A stretch of DNA of 64,000 nt. Source: Baylisascaris procyonis (lineage: Eukaryota; Nematoda; Chromadorea; Rhabditida; Ascarididae). The translations under genes and the position numbers were made by a program. Location: contig JAZARR010000154.1 in NCBI GenBank assembly GCA_037389465.1, positions 1,116,001 through 1,180,000 on the forward strand, in the 5' to 3' direction. The notes beneath the pieces were generated by a model that did no database searches, was not told the origin of the DNA, and saw nothing but the letters and a program-made list of their open reading frames with translations. Shown one piece after another: positions 1-11,685 of the stretch. The first letter of the stretch is position 1, and each line of letters begins with the position of its first letter.

Positions 1-245
1 GTAAATGAAATCTGCAGAAACTCACTATCTTCATAGGGATAATTTGATGTACACCGAAATTCAGTGATTCCTCAGAGGACAGTTTTCTATTAATGCATGC
101 ACGTGAATGCCGATTTTTTCCAGTTTGGGAATTAAGGAAAATAGAGGTCGAGTAAAGCAAACAGCCACATTCAAACCCTTCAGAAGTGATCAAAGCATTA
201 GCATTAACATTAACATTAATAAAGCATTTCTAAAATTTGTCTACT

Positions 246-470
246 ATGATAGTCGGCATGTTGAAAGACTACCAACTTCAGGACAAGACTTCTGGATCGG
301 CACTACAGCGCCGATTCCTTCAGCTGGCATTCGGAGAAGACATGTGCGTTATCCGCGGAAGAACGAGAATTCGTGTCCACTTCGCTCAAGCTTCTTACCA
401 TTTCATGAATCCTTTTCAACCCGCTTCGCTGAGTTCAGTTCTATGGTTGTGCTCTTATCTACAGCTGTAG
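246..470 (+). CDS. Unrecognised small ORF with coding-like central part
   Basis: From the ATG at 246 the frame reads MIVGMLKDYQLQDKTSGSAL, then QRRFLQLAFGEDMCVIRGRT and RIRVHFAQ, ending at a TAG at 468-470. The part at about 258-395 uses C/G at many third positions, unlike the surrounding AT-rich DNA, and could be an exon whose donor lies before the stop. I do not recognise the product and cannot place flanking exons. Confidence 0.2.
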   Translation: MIVGMLKDYQLQDKTSGSALQRRFLQLAFGEDMCVIRGRTRIRVHFAQASYHFMNPFQPASLSSVLWLCSYLQL

Positions 471-1212
471 ATGGTTCATTCACCCAAGTACAACCTAAAT
501 AGTATATAATAAATGTGCAGGAAGGGCAATGACGATACGATTGAGTAATTTAATAAGCAGATATGACATTCCAAGCCAATTTTTTTCCCTAAGCTTCACG
601 CCAGGCCGCTTTTAATTGTCTTCAAAATAAATGCTTTGTTTAGGATAACATTCGCGTAACGATCTCATTACGAGCGTTAGGACGTTAATAGGGTGTTTTT
701 AAGGATTACAACTTAAATAAACCTATTGCAGTAAGTCGGATATTCGATTTCCTTTATTTCTGATAAGACCTGACATGATATGGTACGAGCTTCATTGTAA
801 GGAGGCTTTCATGTGGCCTCTTAAACTTTTCTACATTACATAGAATAACCGTCCATGAAAATTGCGAATTCACAGAACTTTGATGAATAATTTGAGAGGT
901 TATTTATGTGCTCATTCGCGTATTGAATTGGGGAATTTGATGCGTCTTGTTATTGTTCGATTTGGTATATCTTAAAAAAAGATACTTATTAGGGGCTGTT
1001 AACCATGAGGTCTGCAAAAGAATCTTCTACTGCAGAGAGGGAAACTTAAGATGGAAGCTTGAATGTTCTGTGATCCTTCAACGACAGATTAAACGGCTTC
1101 CACTTAAGAGAAACCCGTATTGGGGAACAAATCGATACCTATCTAAGTTAGAATTGAAATTAGAAGAAAGTGAAAAGTATGACTAACTCTTTAGTAGAAA
1201 CCATCTATTGAA

Positions 1213-1283
1213 TACAAGCCGACTTTTTCGAACCTCAAATTTTTATTCAATCGTATATGGTGATTTCTGCAAGTCGGCTTGTA
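1213..1283. repeat. Perfect 13 bp inverted repeat with 45 nt loop
   Basis: TACAAGCCGACTT at 1213-1225 is the exact reverse complement of AAGTCGGCTTGTA at 1271-1283. It may be a small foldback element or structured RNA; nothing else marks it. Confidence 0.85.
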
Positions 1284-3699
1284 ACGAATCAATTGCTATT
1301 CATACATGCTCGAAAAACAATGCAAAAATGCTTACTTGTGTATAAAACTTTTGCTGATCGGTCGAACGATGATAGTAAAATGATTCGTCCTGGCATGGCA
1401 TAATGTCCCTAGAATCTTATTTAATTTATCAACTGCGTCGAATATCCAATGTGCAACAACTCATTTCAGTAAAGGTCAGTTCAGGCGAACAACACGTTCA
1501 GCACCTCACGCACAGAACATTCGCTTGCAGTAAATAGACAGCTAATACACACATACATGATTGCTCTCGATTCCTGTCGCTGACATAGGGAGGTGATGTT
1601 CGGAAATGAGATCACTGAAAGCTGATTACAGCATGGCTGGCAGGGCGTGTGCTCTTATTAGCGAATTTCTTATGTTGATAGAACAGGTTTATATTAATTT
1701 ATCCATAGAATATACCATGGACCATCACATGTAAACGGAAAAATCAACACAAAAATTTTGCACCAATTTGCATGCGTATGGTCCATTTCTTTATTTGCCG
1801 AGGAGTTTACATCGCCAATCTGACACTGCTTAACTGCAGCCTCACAAACTTGCAACAGCGTATGTCGCTAACTGCAACAGCCGTGAAAAAGATGAACTAC
1901 AGGCGAAAAAAGTGAAGAAATAAAGGTTCATTTGAGAGGAGCCGTGGAGAGATCATGTTCTCGCGCCTCGCAGATAGGCAGAGAAACCCGCTCGCCGCTT
2001 GCTCCAGCTTGCGGAGTGTTTCATAAAAGTGGACCGTTGAAAAGTTTATGTGCATCTGAAAACAGAGGTTGGCTTGTTTATCATCAAGGAATCTCCACCT
2101 GTCGGGTGCTAAAATAATGGCTATTGAAATGAGGCGTTCCCTTCGTGTCAATTCAGCTCGAAGGGGTCACGACAGCCGCACAATCGGTGAAAGTTAACGA
2201 GTAAGTGAGTGACTGCAAATGAAATGACATTGTAATTGAGAAATCGAGCACGTGTTCTAAGATGGCTTTGTAGAGATGCACAACTTCTTGTTTGAAATAT
2301 TTTCTTACATTACCGTTTTAAAGATAACACCTTTCATGTATTTCGATGGTATATGAGTTGTTTAGAAATCTGAATGCGAATGGTCTAATTGCTAGTTCTT
2401 CTTGTCTAAAATAATCCACTTAGGTTCTCAATCAAAAAACCTTGAACGGCTGTCGATTGCACATATAAATGGGGACGACGAAATGTGCAAAACGCATTTA
2501 TTATTAAGGAAATGTCTTCGCTACCATTTTAAATGTGTTCGAAAGGTGTTGTAACTGAAATCAGCCTGCCTAGGAAAGCAATGTCAATAAGATGCACTAA
2601 ACACCAATCTGCAAGTATTCGTCGGCAGTAAAGGAATAGCACATCCCATATGCAAATTTAAAGCTGTTGTGATGCTTGCAGCGTTGCGCTCGAATAAATG
2701 AGCAGCTAGCAACTGCAGTGATGAATCTGACCCTTCAATAGGAATAATCTAATTTACGAGCGTGGTGAAGGCACACAAACGCTCATCAACGCCCATTTCA
2801 TCATTACTATACTCACTACCAAATTCCTTCTGGGAAAGAGCAAAAGGAAACAATTACACGGAGTTCTCATCAAAGCATAACGTATACAGCTCCTTCAGTA
2901 ACTCTCGTTAGTGCGAATAACATCACTATATTTCGTGATTTGGCTTGATGTCGTCGACGACCTGAAAATCGACGGAAACTGGCACACAAACCGAATAACT
3001 CCACCTCCACCAGGTCCTATAATTTATCAGAGAACTCCCTTAACGATTCTGCGTCAATCCATAGTAGTGTCTCAAGCAATTAACTGGACTTTATCCCTGC
3101 CATTTTCAATTCCATACTTTATATCCTGTTTTTCCTTTGGATCCTGGCAGAGATCGGCTGCTTAATGACTCAACCTTGGGGAATACGCAGACGACAATTT
3201 CGTCACGGCGCTCGTAATATGGTCCCGTTATCGCGGAACCCTTAAGCATTGATCGTCGACAAGCGTGTCGTGCAATGTGAAGTGAGATCGATTCCAAGAA
3301 TAGTGCAGAACAAAGGCAATAGTGGCAAGGATAAAGCTAGTCTAGTGCGGCAATGTTTGCTAATTTAGAAAACGCAATGTCTTTCATCGAATGCAACTTA
3401 GCTGATTACGAGAGATACTTCGTTGACAGAAAAGGTATTGATTACCTGTCCTGAGTTTGTGCATACTCCTATTTGAATTCCCAATCAATGAATAAGTGGA
3501 AATTTATGCCAAAGACATGCTTTTTCCCAAGCTGCGTTGTTACCGTGGAGAAAACCTTTTTATTCAATTACTTTCTCACAGTGATAGCACATACACTCAT
3601 GACTACAACCGAATATGTTCTCGACCAGGTTTATTTTTGCATAAAGTCAAGGTTTCTTTTCCAATTTCTCATCTCCGTAATAAATTGTTTTAGAAAAAC

Positions 3700-4224
3700 C
3701 TACCTATTTATAGTGGTATTAAAGAATGTGCAGTGCGGCATGCACTTGAAAGAGATCGTGTGTCTACCATGAGCCCCTTTTTCAGGTGCATATGAGCTCG
3801 AGATTGCGAAATTAAGAGAAACTAATGTCGCAAAACACAACTTTTGCAGTTCCGACTGCAAATCCTTTCCATCGCGTGTCTTCGGTACTTTCAAGTAAAT
3901 ACGCTGTGATAATTCTCGAGATCTAATGAACACTTTACTTCGACAACTGTGCAGTCTTACAAAATACACAACTTCAATCGATCGGACAGTTCGTGCAAAC
4001 TTACAAAAGATTCGCTTTTTGTGATCAGATCGGCGTGAAATGGACAACAGCCGGCGTAAGATGTGTGCAGTTTTTTTAAACAGCTTTGAGTGAATGCAAC
4101 TGGATCGAACAGTTATACTGTGAATATTATACCCATCAAAGTTCACAACTTCAGTCAGCTTCATTGGTTCATAAATTGAAACTATCGGACAAACACGTAC
4201 CTGCAAAGATGTTTGCACAAACAT
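3700..4224 (-). CDS. Unrecognised ORF, 174 codons from ATG
   Basis: This is the longest uninterrupted reading frame in the window apart from main-gene exon 7. From the ATG at 4224 it begins MFVQTSLQVRVCPIVSIYEP and is rich in Arg, Ser and Cys. There is no signal peptide, membrane segment or motif I recognise. Its uneven composition and isolation suggest a decayed element or chance. Confidence 0.2.
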   Translation of the reverse strand: MFVQTSLQVRVCPIVSIYEPMKLTEVVNFDGYNIHSITVRSSCIHSKLFKKTAHILRRLLSISRRSDHKKRIFCKFARTVRSIEVVYFVRLHSCRSKVFIRSRELSQRIYLKVPKTRDGKDLQSELQKLCFATLVSLNFAISSSYAPEKGAHGRHTISFKCMPHCTFFNTTINR

Positions 4225-6679
4225 AATACCTGTAGTAATGGGCTTCACAGATGCAAATTATAATCAAGCTTGTTACTGGAGAAAATAAGTGGAGAAGCAT
4301 GCATGAGGAGCCGGCACAATGTGAGCTCTCGCAAGTGTCTCACTGGAGCAACGAATATGACAAGCTGCCACAAAAAATAAAGTACGCAGAACAAGATTTT
4401 TATGTTTTAATTAGCTTAATCGTTCACACAAAGCTGCGGCAGCCGTAAAATGAAAATCTGATTAGTGTAAATTAAGGCCACGACTGCTCACATAAGAAGG
4501 TAATCAGGATTCAGCGGTCAGCAGAAAAACCCCTCAAAGGCGATTCTAATAGAGTACGGTCGTGCCTTCACCTTGGATATATGGTCACCAAACCAGAGAA
4601 CAACACTCCGCAGTTCAGTGGCAGTAAATCATGAAGGCTTTTATGTAATCCATAGTTAAATCCATAGTTAAATGCATGAAGCACTCAACTGTCCATTTAA
4701 AAGCCCGAGAAACAACACCTTGACACTGAGCTATCATATTTAAGGAATCATTGAAGAAGATAACAGGGGACCAATCAAAGCTAAGGCGATGACTAAAAAT
4801 CACTTTGACAGCATAAGCATTATCTGAGTTGAAACACAATTAATTTTGGAAACAAAGAAGGCACTGGTAAAGAAAACTGACATACAATAGGTCACTCTTA
4901 TTTCATATTCAGGTGCCTTCCCTTCGATCACGAATCAACTAAGTCGAGGGTTCCGTCGGAGGTCGATGAATCAGCAAAAATAACAGTAAACGATTGCTTA
5001 TGTATGGTCTGATGTATAACTATATAGATGTTCGGGTATCTCCAAAACAAAAGAAGCTGGTGGAAACGAAACTGAAACTTTTCTCTAGCCTCATTCTGGA
5101 CCTCTCTTTCTCATCCTTCCTTAATCACGGTATTCATAAGCCAAAAACAGCTGCATCATCTACATAAATCTTAATATTGCGATCATTCGCTTCATTGATT
5201 GATAACGTAACATTAATGGTGACCGAGTTCAAATGCTGTACAACTGTGGTCTATTGATTACACTATACATGCTACGTTTTGTGCTATTCTTGGTTAAAAC
5301 TAATTCCCTCAGGGTTCACTTCGATAGCGTGATGTTGAGGGGCCCAATTGGAATTTATTCTTGCGTGACGGCCTCCAGAATTGGTTCGGCCACTCCACTA
5401 CCCCCAACTCCTCCTATACTCTCTAAATTCTCATTTGGGAGATTTGTGTTTTATTTGAAAGTTAATTCAAATGTGTAATTAGCTTGAAGCTCAAACGTTC
5501 GCTATACTTTTGAAGCATTCTTTGTATTCTTTCGCTTCAGTTCAAAAGAAATCGGCGCATATGTCCGATATTGCTGATAGATTTTATTTGACAATACGAC
5601 GTCAGCGTTGGATGGATTAATTTTTATGAAATACGTTAAGCGCATTGTGTAATTCATCTGAAAATACGTCTCACCTCTATTTTCATCTAATTTCAGTAAT
5701 GCTTCCATAAGTGCAACTTTGTGCAAATTTGCAGACATGTGTATGCATGGTTGCTTATTGAAAACGATCAATCATGGCTGATCACGTCGGCTAAAGTACG
5801 ACCCTCAGGCTAGGATAGCAATTCGTTAGAGGGACAGATGGAGTCGTCCTTCTTAGTTGTTGCTCGTCGATCTTCCACATCCTTTCTCTGCTATTTCTTA
5901 ACTTTTCACTTTCCAATTATTTTTTCACTTAGAATAGAGAAGCAGTTTTTCCGGTTGTATTAAGCGGAATATATGTAAATTTTTTCTTAAAATATTCAAG
6001 GATCGGATGTTAAAGTCATAATAAGTGTATTGTTGAATGGCAAATTTCCTCCTCTATCATAGGTAAGATGCCATCTAAGACAAAAGATTCAACGCTAGAC
6101 TACTCGACAAACCCAATTTCAAGCCAGTTATTAGCACTTCACTGGAGGAGGTGTAATTTCCACTATCGACTGATTTACTATTTCCTTTAGTGAGTACAAT
6201 ATAAGCTTGTTGAATGAATGGACGGAAGGAGTGGCCAAAGCGTTAGGATGGTGTGGATATGAGCCGAGAATTGCGCGAAGCATTGGGTGGAATCAATATT
6301 TCGAAACAAGCGCCCTCGGCATGCTTGACTCACGGTCGCTTCATTTGCGCATTCGCTTGCCGGCTGTCATCGGCCCCTATATTCCTCATTTCTTTGGCCT
6401 AAAATGCTTACCCTTCTTGGGATGCTTAACCATTCATGCTGAAATAGATGTTAATTTCTCAGTGTTTATTGATCTTTACTTCCCCTTTTAAAACATTATC
6501 CAAGGTATATGAACGTCATGCTATTACAAGGGAACGCAAAGCTTTCTTTTAACTATTCTGTTGTATTGTTAACTCTGGAATATATAAAAAGCAGTCTTTC
6601 AAATTGTTGACGGTATGTATCATATCAAATATGATAACAATGGTTTCTTAATTTCTTTTAAGTCAACTCAATGTTAACC

Positions 6680-6742
6680 AAAGTTAGCTTGAGGCTAGTT
6701 AAAGTTACTTTGAGGTCAGTTGAAATCACTTCGAGGTTAGTT
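6680..6742. repeat. Degenerate 21 bp tandem repeat, 3 copies
   Basis: Three 21 bp units each contain a GAGG(C/T)(T/C)AGTT core, spaced exactly 21 bp apart (cores at 6691, 6712, 6733). The copies have diverged at several positions, so the array is old. Confidence 0.85.
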
Positions 6743-7923
6743 ATGTTAAACTGGCACGAAAGCATTTATTGAAGGTTTCTCTATCCGAAAATAGAAGCTG
6801 CGAGGAGATCTTTGCATAAATATTTTTTGCTCACGAAATTATCAGGTGAATGAATGATTGGCGTATATTTATCTACCTGAATATGACATACCAGCCGATC
6901 TTTTTCTTCGAATTAATAAGTAAGGAATAGAGGATTTGCAGGGATAATCGTAATCTTTGAAGGCAAAAAGAAATCGAATGATAAATGATTATTTATAGAT
7001 TTGTTGTTTAACGTTAAAGCTTGAGAGATATGCTCAATTTTTAATATAATTTTTACTTTCATCCGTATAACAATAATCGTTAAATTTGTAAATCACCTTC
7101 AAAGCAATATGAGTATAAAGTTGAGCTTTTAAGAAAGAATTTGCTCTTAAAATGAAAACCTAAGAAAGCTATGATTACTTATTATTATTTGCTATTGACT
7201 GATCTTACTTATCAATAAGTGACTATTCAAGTAAATAATTGCAAGCATAAGTACTAGTAAGTATAGCTTTTCAAAGTCTATTATTTTTTGCTCTTGTTTC
7301 TAACTTCTTCACTTGGCCAACCGGTTTCAAAAATGATCGACAAATGAGGGAATATGCAAATAATACTCACATATTTTAAATTGAACTTGCCGTCCATACA
7401 AATTTTTCACAAAGGATGATTTTTATCGTTCGATAGGCATAAAATTTACGCAAAATTTTCACCTTTTAATGCCGTTATTTATTGTAGAATGCTACGCGTC
7501 GACATGAAATACAGTATAGGAGATCATACTCTAGTTTGGATCTTCCTCATCAAATTTCATAACTTGTTTCTTGATTTCGAACTGCCGGACATACAGGCAG
7601 ACAGACACGCACACATGATCAAACACGACATCGTAATATGTTTAGGAGAGTACGTAATAGGCTTTAGGAGGGTGCATCTGCAAAGAGTAGACGATTATGT
7701 ATTTTTCTCAAATCTCAAGGAGAGGTTGTATGTTCGGTACAGTTCTCTACTGAAGAGACCGTAAATTGAATGGATTATATGTGTGTTAACGAGTGATCTG
7801 TTGTGATCAAATGAGTTTTGTGGTCGCAGTAATCGTGGTGATCTTCATTTGTGTAACAGGTTGTGTGCTCAATCTTGTTTGATCTTGATGTGATATCTCC
7901 TTCATGTGGATTATCATCTCCCC

Positions 7924-7951
7924 ATGCCTTCGGGGCGGTGGTCGAAGGCAT
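7924..7951. repeat. Perfect 9 bp hairpin with GC-rich loop
   Basis: ATGCCTTCG at 7924-7932 pairs exactly with CGAAGGCAT at 7943-7951 around the 10 nt loop GGGCGGTGGT. This is compact and stable for such AT-rich surroundings. Confidence 0.85.
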
Positions 7952-8041
7952 AAATAGGTTGCGGTCTTGCTTGCTAATCATTATTGTGTTTTCGCTGCCT
8001 AGGATTATGTGACATTGTTACTCGTAGTAAACGAGTTTCCT

Positions 8042-8053
8042 CCCCCCCCCCCC
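8042..8053. repeat. Poly-C tract (12 C)
   Basis: Twelve consecutive C bases follow a pyrimidine run in otherwise AT-rich DNA. It sits about 90 bp downstream of the 9 bp stem hairpin at 7924-7951. Confidence 0.95.
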
Positions 8054-11000
8054 TCAACGCTGGACGCCTTCATCACACCAGTGGGTCGCAACGTGTTTTA
8101 AGCACATTTTATGTGGATTTTCGAAATTGATTTTTTCTTTTCTAAGAAGAAACCATAACTCTCTAAACAAGCGCATTTTTGTTGCCTATTGAAATATGCA
8201 TCGATTTCCTCGCAATATCTCTTTTATATTTGAAAATTGCTCTTCTTTTCAGCAAACAATGCATAGATAGCTTTTTGTTTCATTAGCAAAACACATTCAA
8301 ATTCTTATCCTTTACTTCTTCCGCTTCATCAAGTACGTCTTTCTGCAAAAGTGCTTAATTTTACTTCAGATCGTCTTCTTTATTTCAAAGCTATTCAATT
8401 CTTTTTAATTTATTTTTCTGCGCTCAAGTGATGCTTCATTGAGTAGCGGCCACTCTTTGGACACATTTCACATGCTGATAAAGCAAAAGCAAGGAGCAGT
8501 TGTAGGATCAGTTGTTTGATCTCAGAATTCGAGATCGGCGATCCATACGATTGAAGATGAAGTTATCATTCGAGAATCCGAATTCACTATTGATATCTCC
8601 CCAAAGTCTATCGTTTCCTTGCTCTATTTACATTCTCATAGACACAGCTCAAATATTCTATCAGTTTTAAGCATTCTTTATTCATTATACTGTTATGAAC
8701 CTATCCCTAGATGAAGTCAATCGAATGGGTTGATAGTTGGACGGATGAGAATGCTAATATTTCAGTAATTTCGCATGCTTGGACATTGTTTCTTAGCGTT
8801 TACTTTATGACAGCTAAATAGCGAGGTCTTTGCGTTCTTTTATGGAATTACCTTGCTGTTATTATTGACAACCGGTTATCAAAAACTAGTGTTGATTGTC
8901 ACCTGTTCGCACTGTGCTCACTCTCTTACTACCTAATTATAGGACTGCAGCTATATTTCTGTTCACACCTCCCAGCATAACGCACATTCACTTCGTCCAT
9001 ATCCGTCGCAATTACGAATATTATGCGTTTTCAAAGAAAGACTGGTATTAATTCACCGAATTGAGTGATTTTGCTTCATAAGGGTAACGCTTTAGCATTG
9101 AATGAAGCATTGCCTCATTGAATTGCATAAAATATCTGCTATTTCTATTTTTATTCTTAAATTTAATTGCGAATACACTATTTTCATCTAAAATATATTT
9201 AATTGAATAAATCAATTTCTATCAATTTTTTTGTGGAGAGTACTTCCATAAACGATGATGATTGTTAAATCAATGATGGGCGTGAAGCACAGCAAGAGAA
9301 TTTCGATCTTTTTTTTTTCTTTTCTGCTATGCAACTGCATGCATCTACTATTTTGAAAGTACAATATAGCTCTGACTATAAGTCCTGATGCTTATAGCGT
9401 TTTGATTTTGAGTGGAAAAAAATTTTTCGTGAAGTTAGGGATTTAATCTAAGGTTGTAAGAATGTTCTAAACTTAGAGTCGATATTATATTCGCCTAATT
9501 TTTTAAGGAGTTTTTGCTAAAGCGATTGCTTTGTTTGTTTGTTGATCTTGCTTAGCAGTAATTTAAAGTCAAAAAAGTTCAGCACAATTTAAACAATTAA
9601 GTCAAGAAGTTCAAGTTCAGTACACAATTTATAAATTCCATTTAAATGGGATAAGAAATTTACTGCACGGATCGATCTGGAGGGACTATAATTTCCCCTA
9701 TGATACGTGAGCACCACAAGAAATCGGGAGAGAGTGAGAGGGGAGAGGGCCTAAGATGGGATTGAACGTAATCGTTCGGTAATTAGTCATTTTACCGAAT
9801 GAAGTGCATGTCCGATTAGTGTAGAATGGTTTGAATACATCAACCAAGAAAGACTGCAAATGTAGCAAGCCTATCGACGCTGTACTAAAACTGCAGTATT
9901 GCATCTTTACGAGGAAATCAATGAATATGAAATCTCATAAGCGTTGCAAGCATAAAGCGAAGTCGAAAAGGCGATTGCATAATATGCAGATTAAACGTTT
10001 AACTTCTTTCCCCTCCTTTTTCCTTTCTCCGAAATTTCCTTTGTTGTGATGCCTTCAGATTGATGGGTCCCCTATTCAGTAGAGGATACGTATTGCTGTG
10101 AATAATTATTGCTATAGAGTTACTGTTTAGTTTAAACGTTTATCTGCGAATGAGAGCAATAGAATGCTTGAAGACTAAATGAAAAAGATCGAAGACTTTG
10201 AAGACTTTCTTTGATAAGGCTTAATGCGTTAATGGAACGTCTAGAACATTTTTAAATTTAGAAGATTTTTTATGAACGTTTTTTAGATGATTAGCTAACT
10301 CTCTTTCCTTTCCTCTTAATTTCACTTCCACTGATCTGTTGATATTCAAATGCGGTCGTTCCATTGTGCTGCTCTCACTAGCGCTGATTTATTCGATGAT
10401 GTCACTGTTCGTAAATAACCCCTAGCTGTTAATATGGGCGAATGTGAGCCTGTATTACAGGTTTTGCGAATGACCCTAATTGTATATGAACGAAACAAAA
10501 ATTGATTATTACGCATAAATGGGCCGATAATAGTAGCACTTGCTATTTATTACCAGCCAAACAGGGCATCAATGCGATTGCCAATATAATAGCGAATGAT
10601 GGACAGCCTTTATAATATCTGCCAACTACAAGGTGTGCACACACAAACATTGTTCACACTCATAGCAGCTTGGTCTGCTTGTGAATTGATTGCTGGATTT
10701 ATTGCTTTGCTTGAATTGACCCGATATTGCAATTTTAGAAGGTTTTTAGAAGGATAGCCTGAATTTGGGTTCATGCTTTGTACTGTGAAGCGAGTGTACT
10801 ATAAAAGCTCTTACATTTAGCCAACAGAATAGGTAACCATTAAAAACTTCAACAGATAAATGCTTTGAAGTGCTTTTACGAAAGTTGGACAGTGGTTTGA
10901 AGTTTTTTGAATGCTAAGTTAGTGCTATCAATATTCCTTTAGATCGCGTGAATTGTTTGGGTCATGTTTACTGGCGATTTTTAGTTATCGAATATGTAGT

Positions 11001-11671
11001 AAGCCTTTTCACTTCTCTTAAATATTGTACGCTGTGACTGCAGAGTGCTGAAAAAATATGAACAATTCATGCATGACAAGACAATATAAAGGGAGAAAAG
11101 TGCAAAAACAACGATTCAGCAAAGAAGCCTCCTTAAAGAACATTCGAATATAATGAATCTGATTTTTTAAAGAAGGTTTTCAATGGGAAGCCCGAAAAGT
11201 CGATGCTTTTTCTTCAGCAGAGTATGCTGAAAGCTATGAACTCCTGGATTTCAGCGGCTAGATCACTGTTTTAAATTCCTTTTCCACTGATTTGTGCACA
11301 TCATGGGTATTTGATATGTGATATTCTGTTTACATTCGCTAGAGGTGCTCTAGACTGCATTCGTCTTCAATAAACTTCAGGATTAGCTGCTATTCTTATA
11401 GTCTATCTGCTCTTTACACTCACTACAATCGCCTCCCTTGAAGGTAACGTTTTGCTGTGGGGTTAAAGGAAACCTTTTAAGACGTTGCTTTACATAGTTT
11501 TTTTGCCACCTGTGTCCTTCATCGCTTCACATTCTAATCTGCTAAGTTGAGTAATTTTTTGAGTAATCGGCTGAAGTAAACAATTTTTTGAGTAAAAGGT
11601 ACCATTCACTCATCAACTACACAATTTTATAAATGGAACCTCTCGCCTTCTCTCTTTCCCCAGTCCTCCCA

Positions 11672-11685
11672 CCCCCCCCCCCCCC
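11672..11685. repeat. Poly-C tract (14 C)
   Basis: Fourteen C bases follow a CTCTCTTTCCCC pyrimidine-rich lead-in. The lead-in resembles the reverse complement of the sequence flanking the poly-G at 31710. Confidence 0.95.

Noticed and set aside
947..1186. 79-codon + strand ORF
   Set aside because: It starts with a non-ATG codon, has no splice signals or motif, and is within the range expected by chance.
3166..3240. EYADD motif suggesting a reverse transcriptase
   Set aside because: Only the five-residue motif is present. No other RT motif occurs in order around it in any + strand frame.
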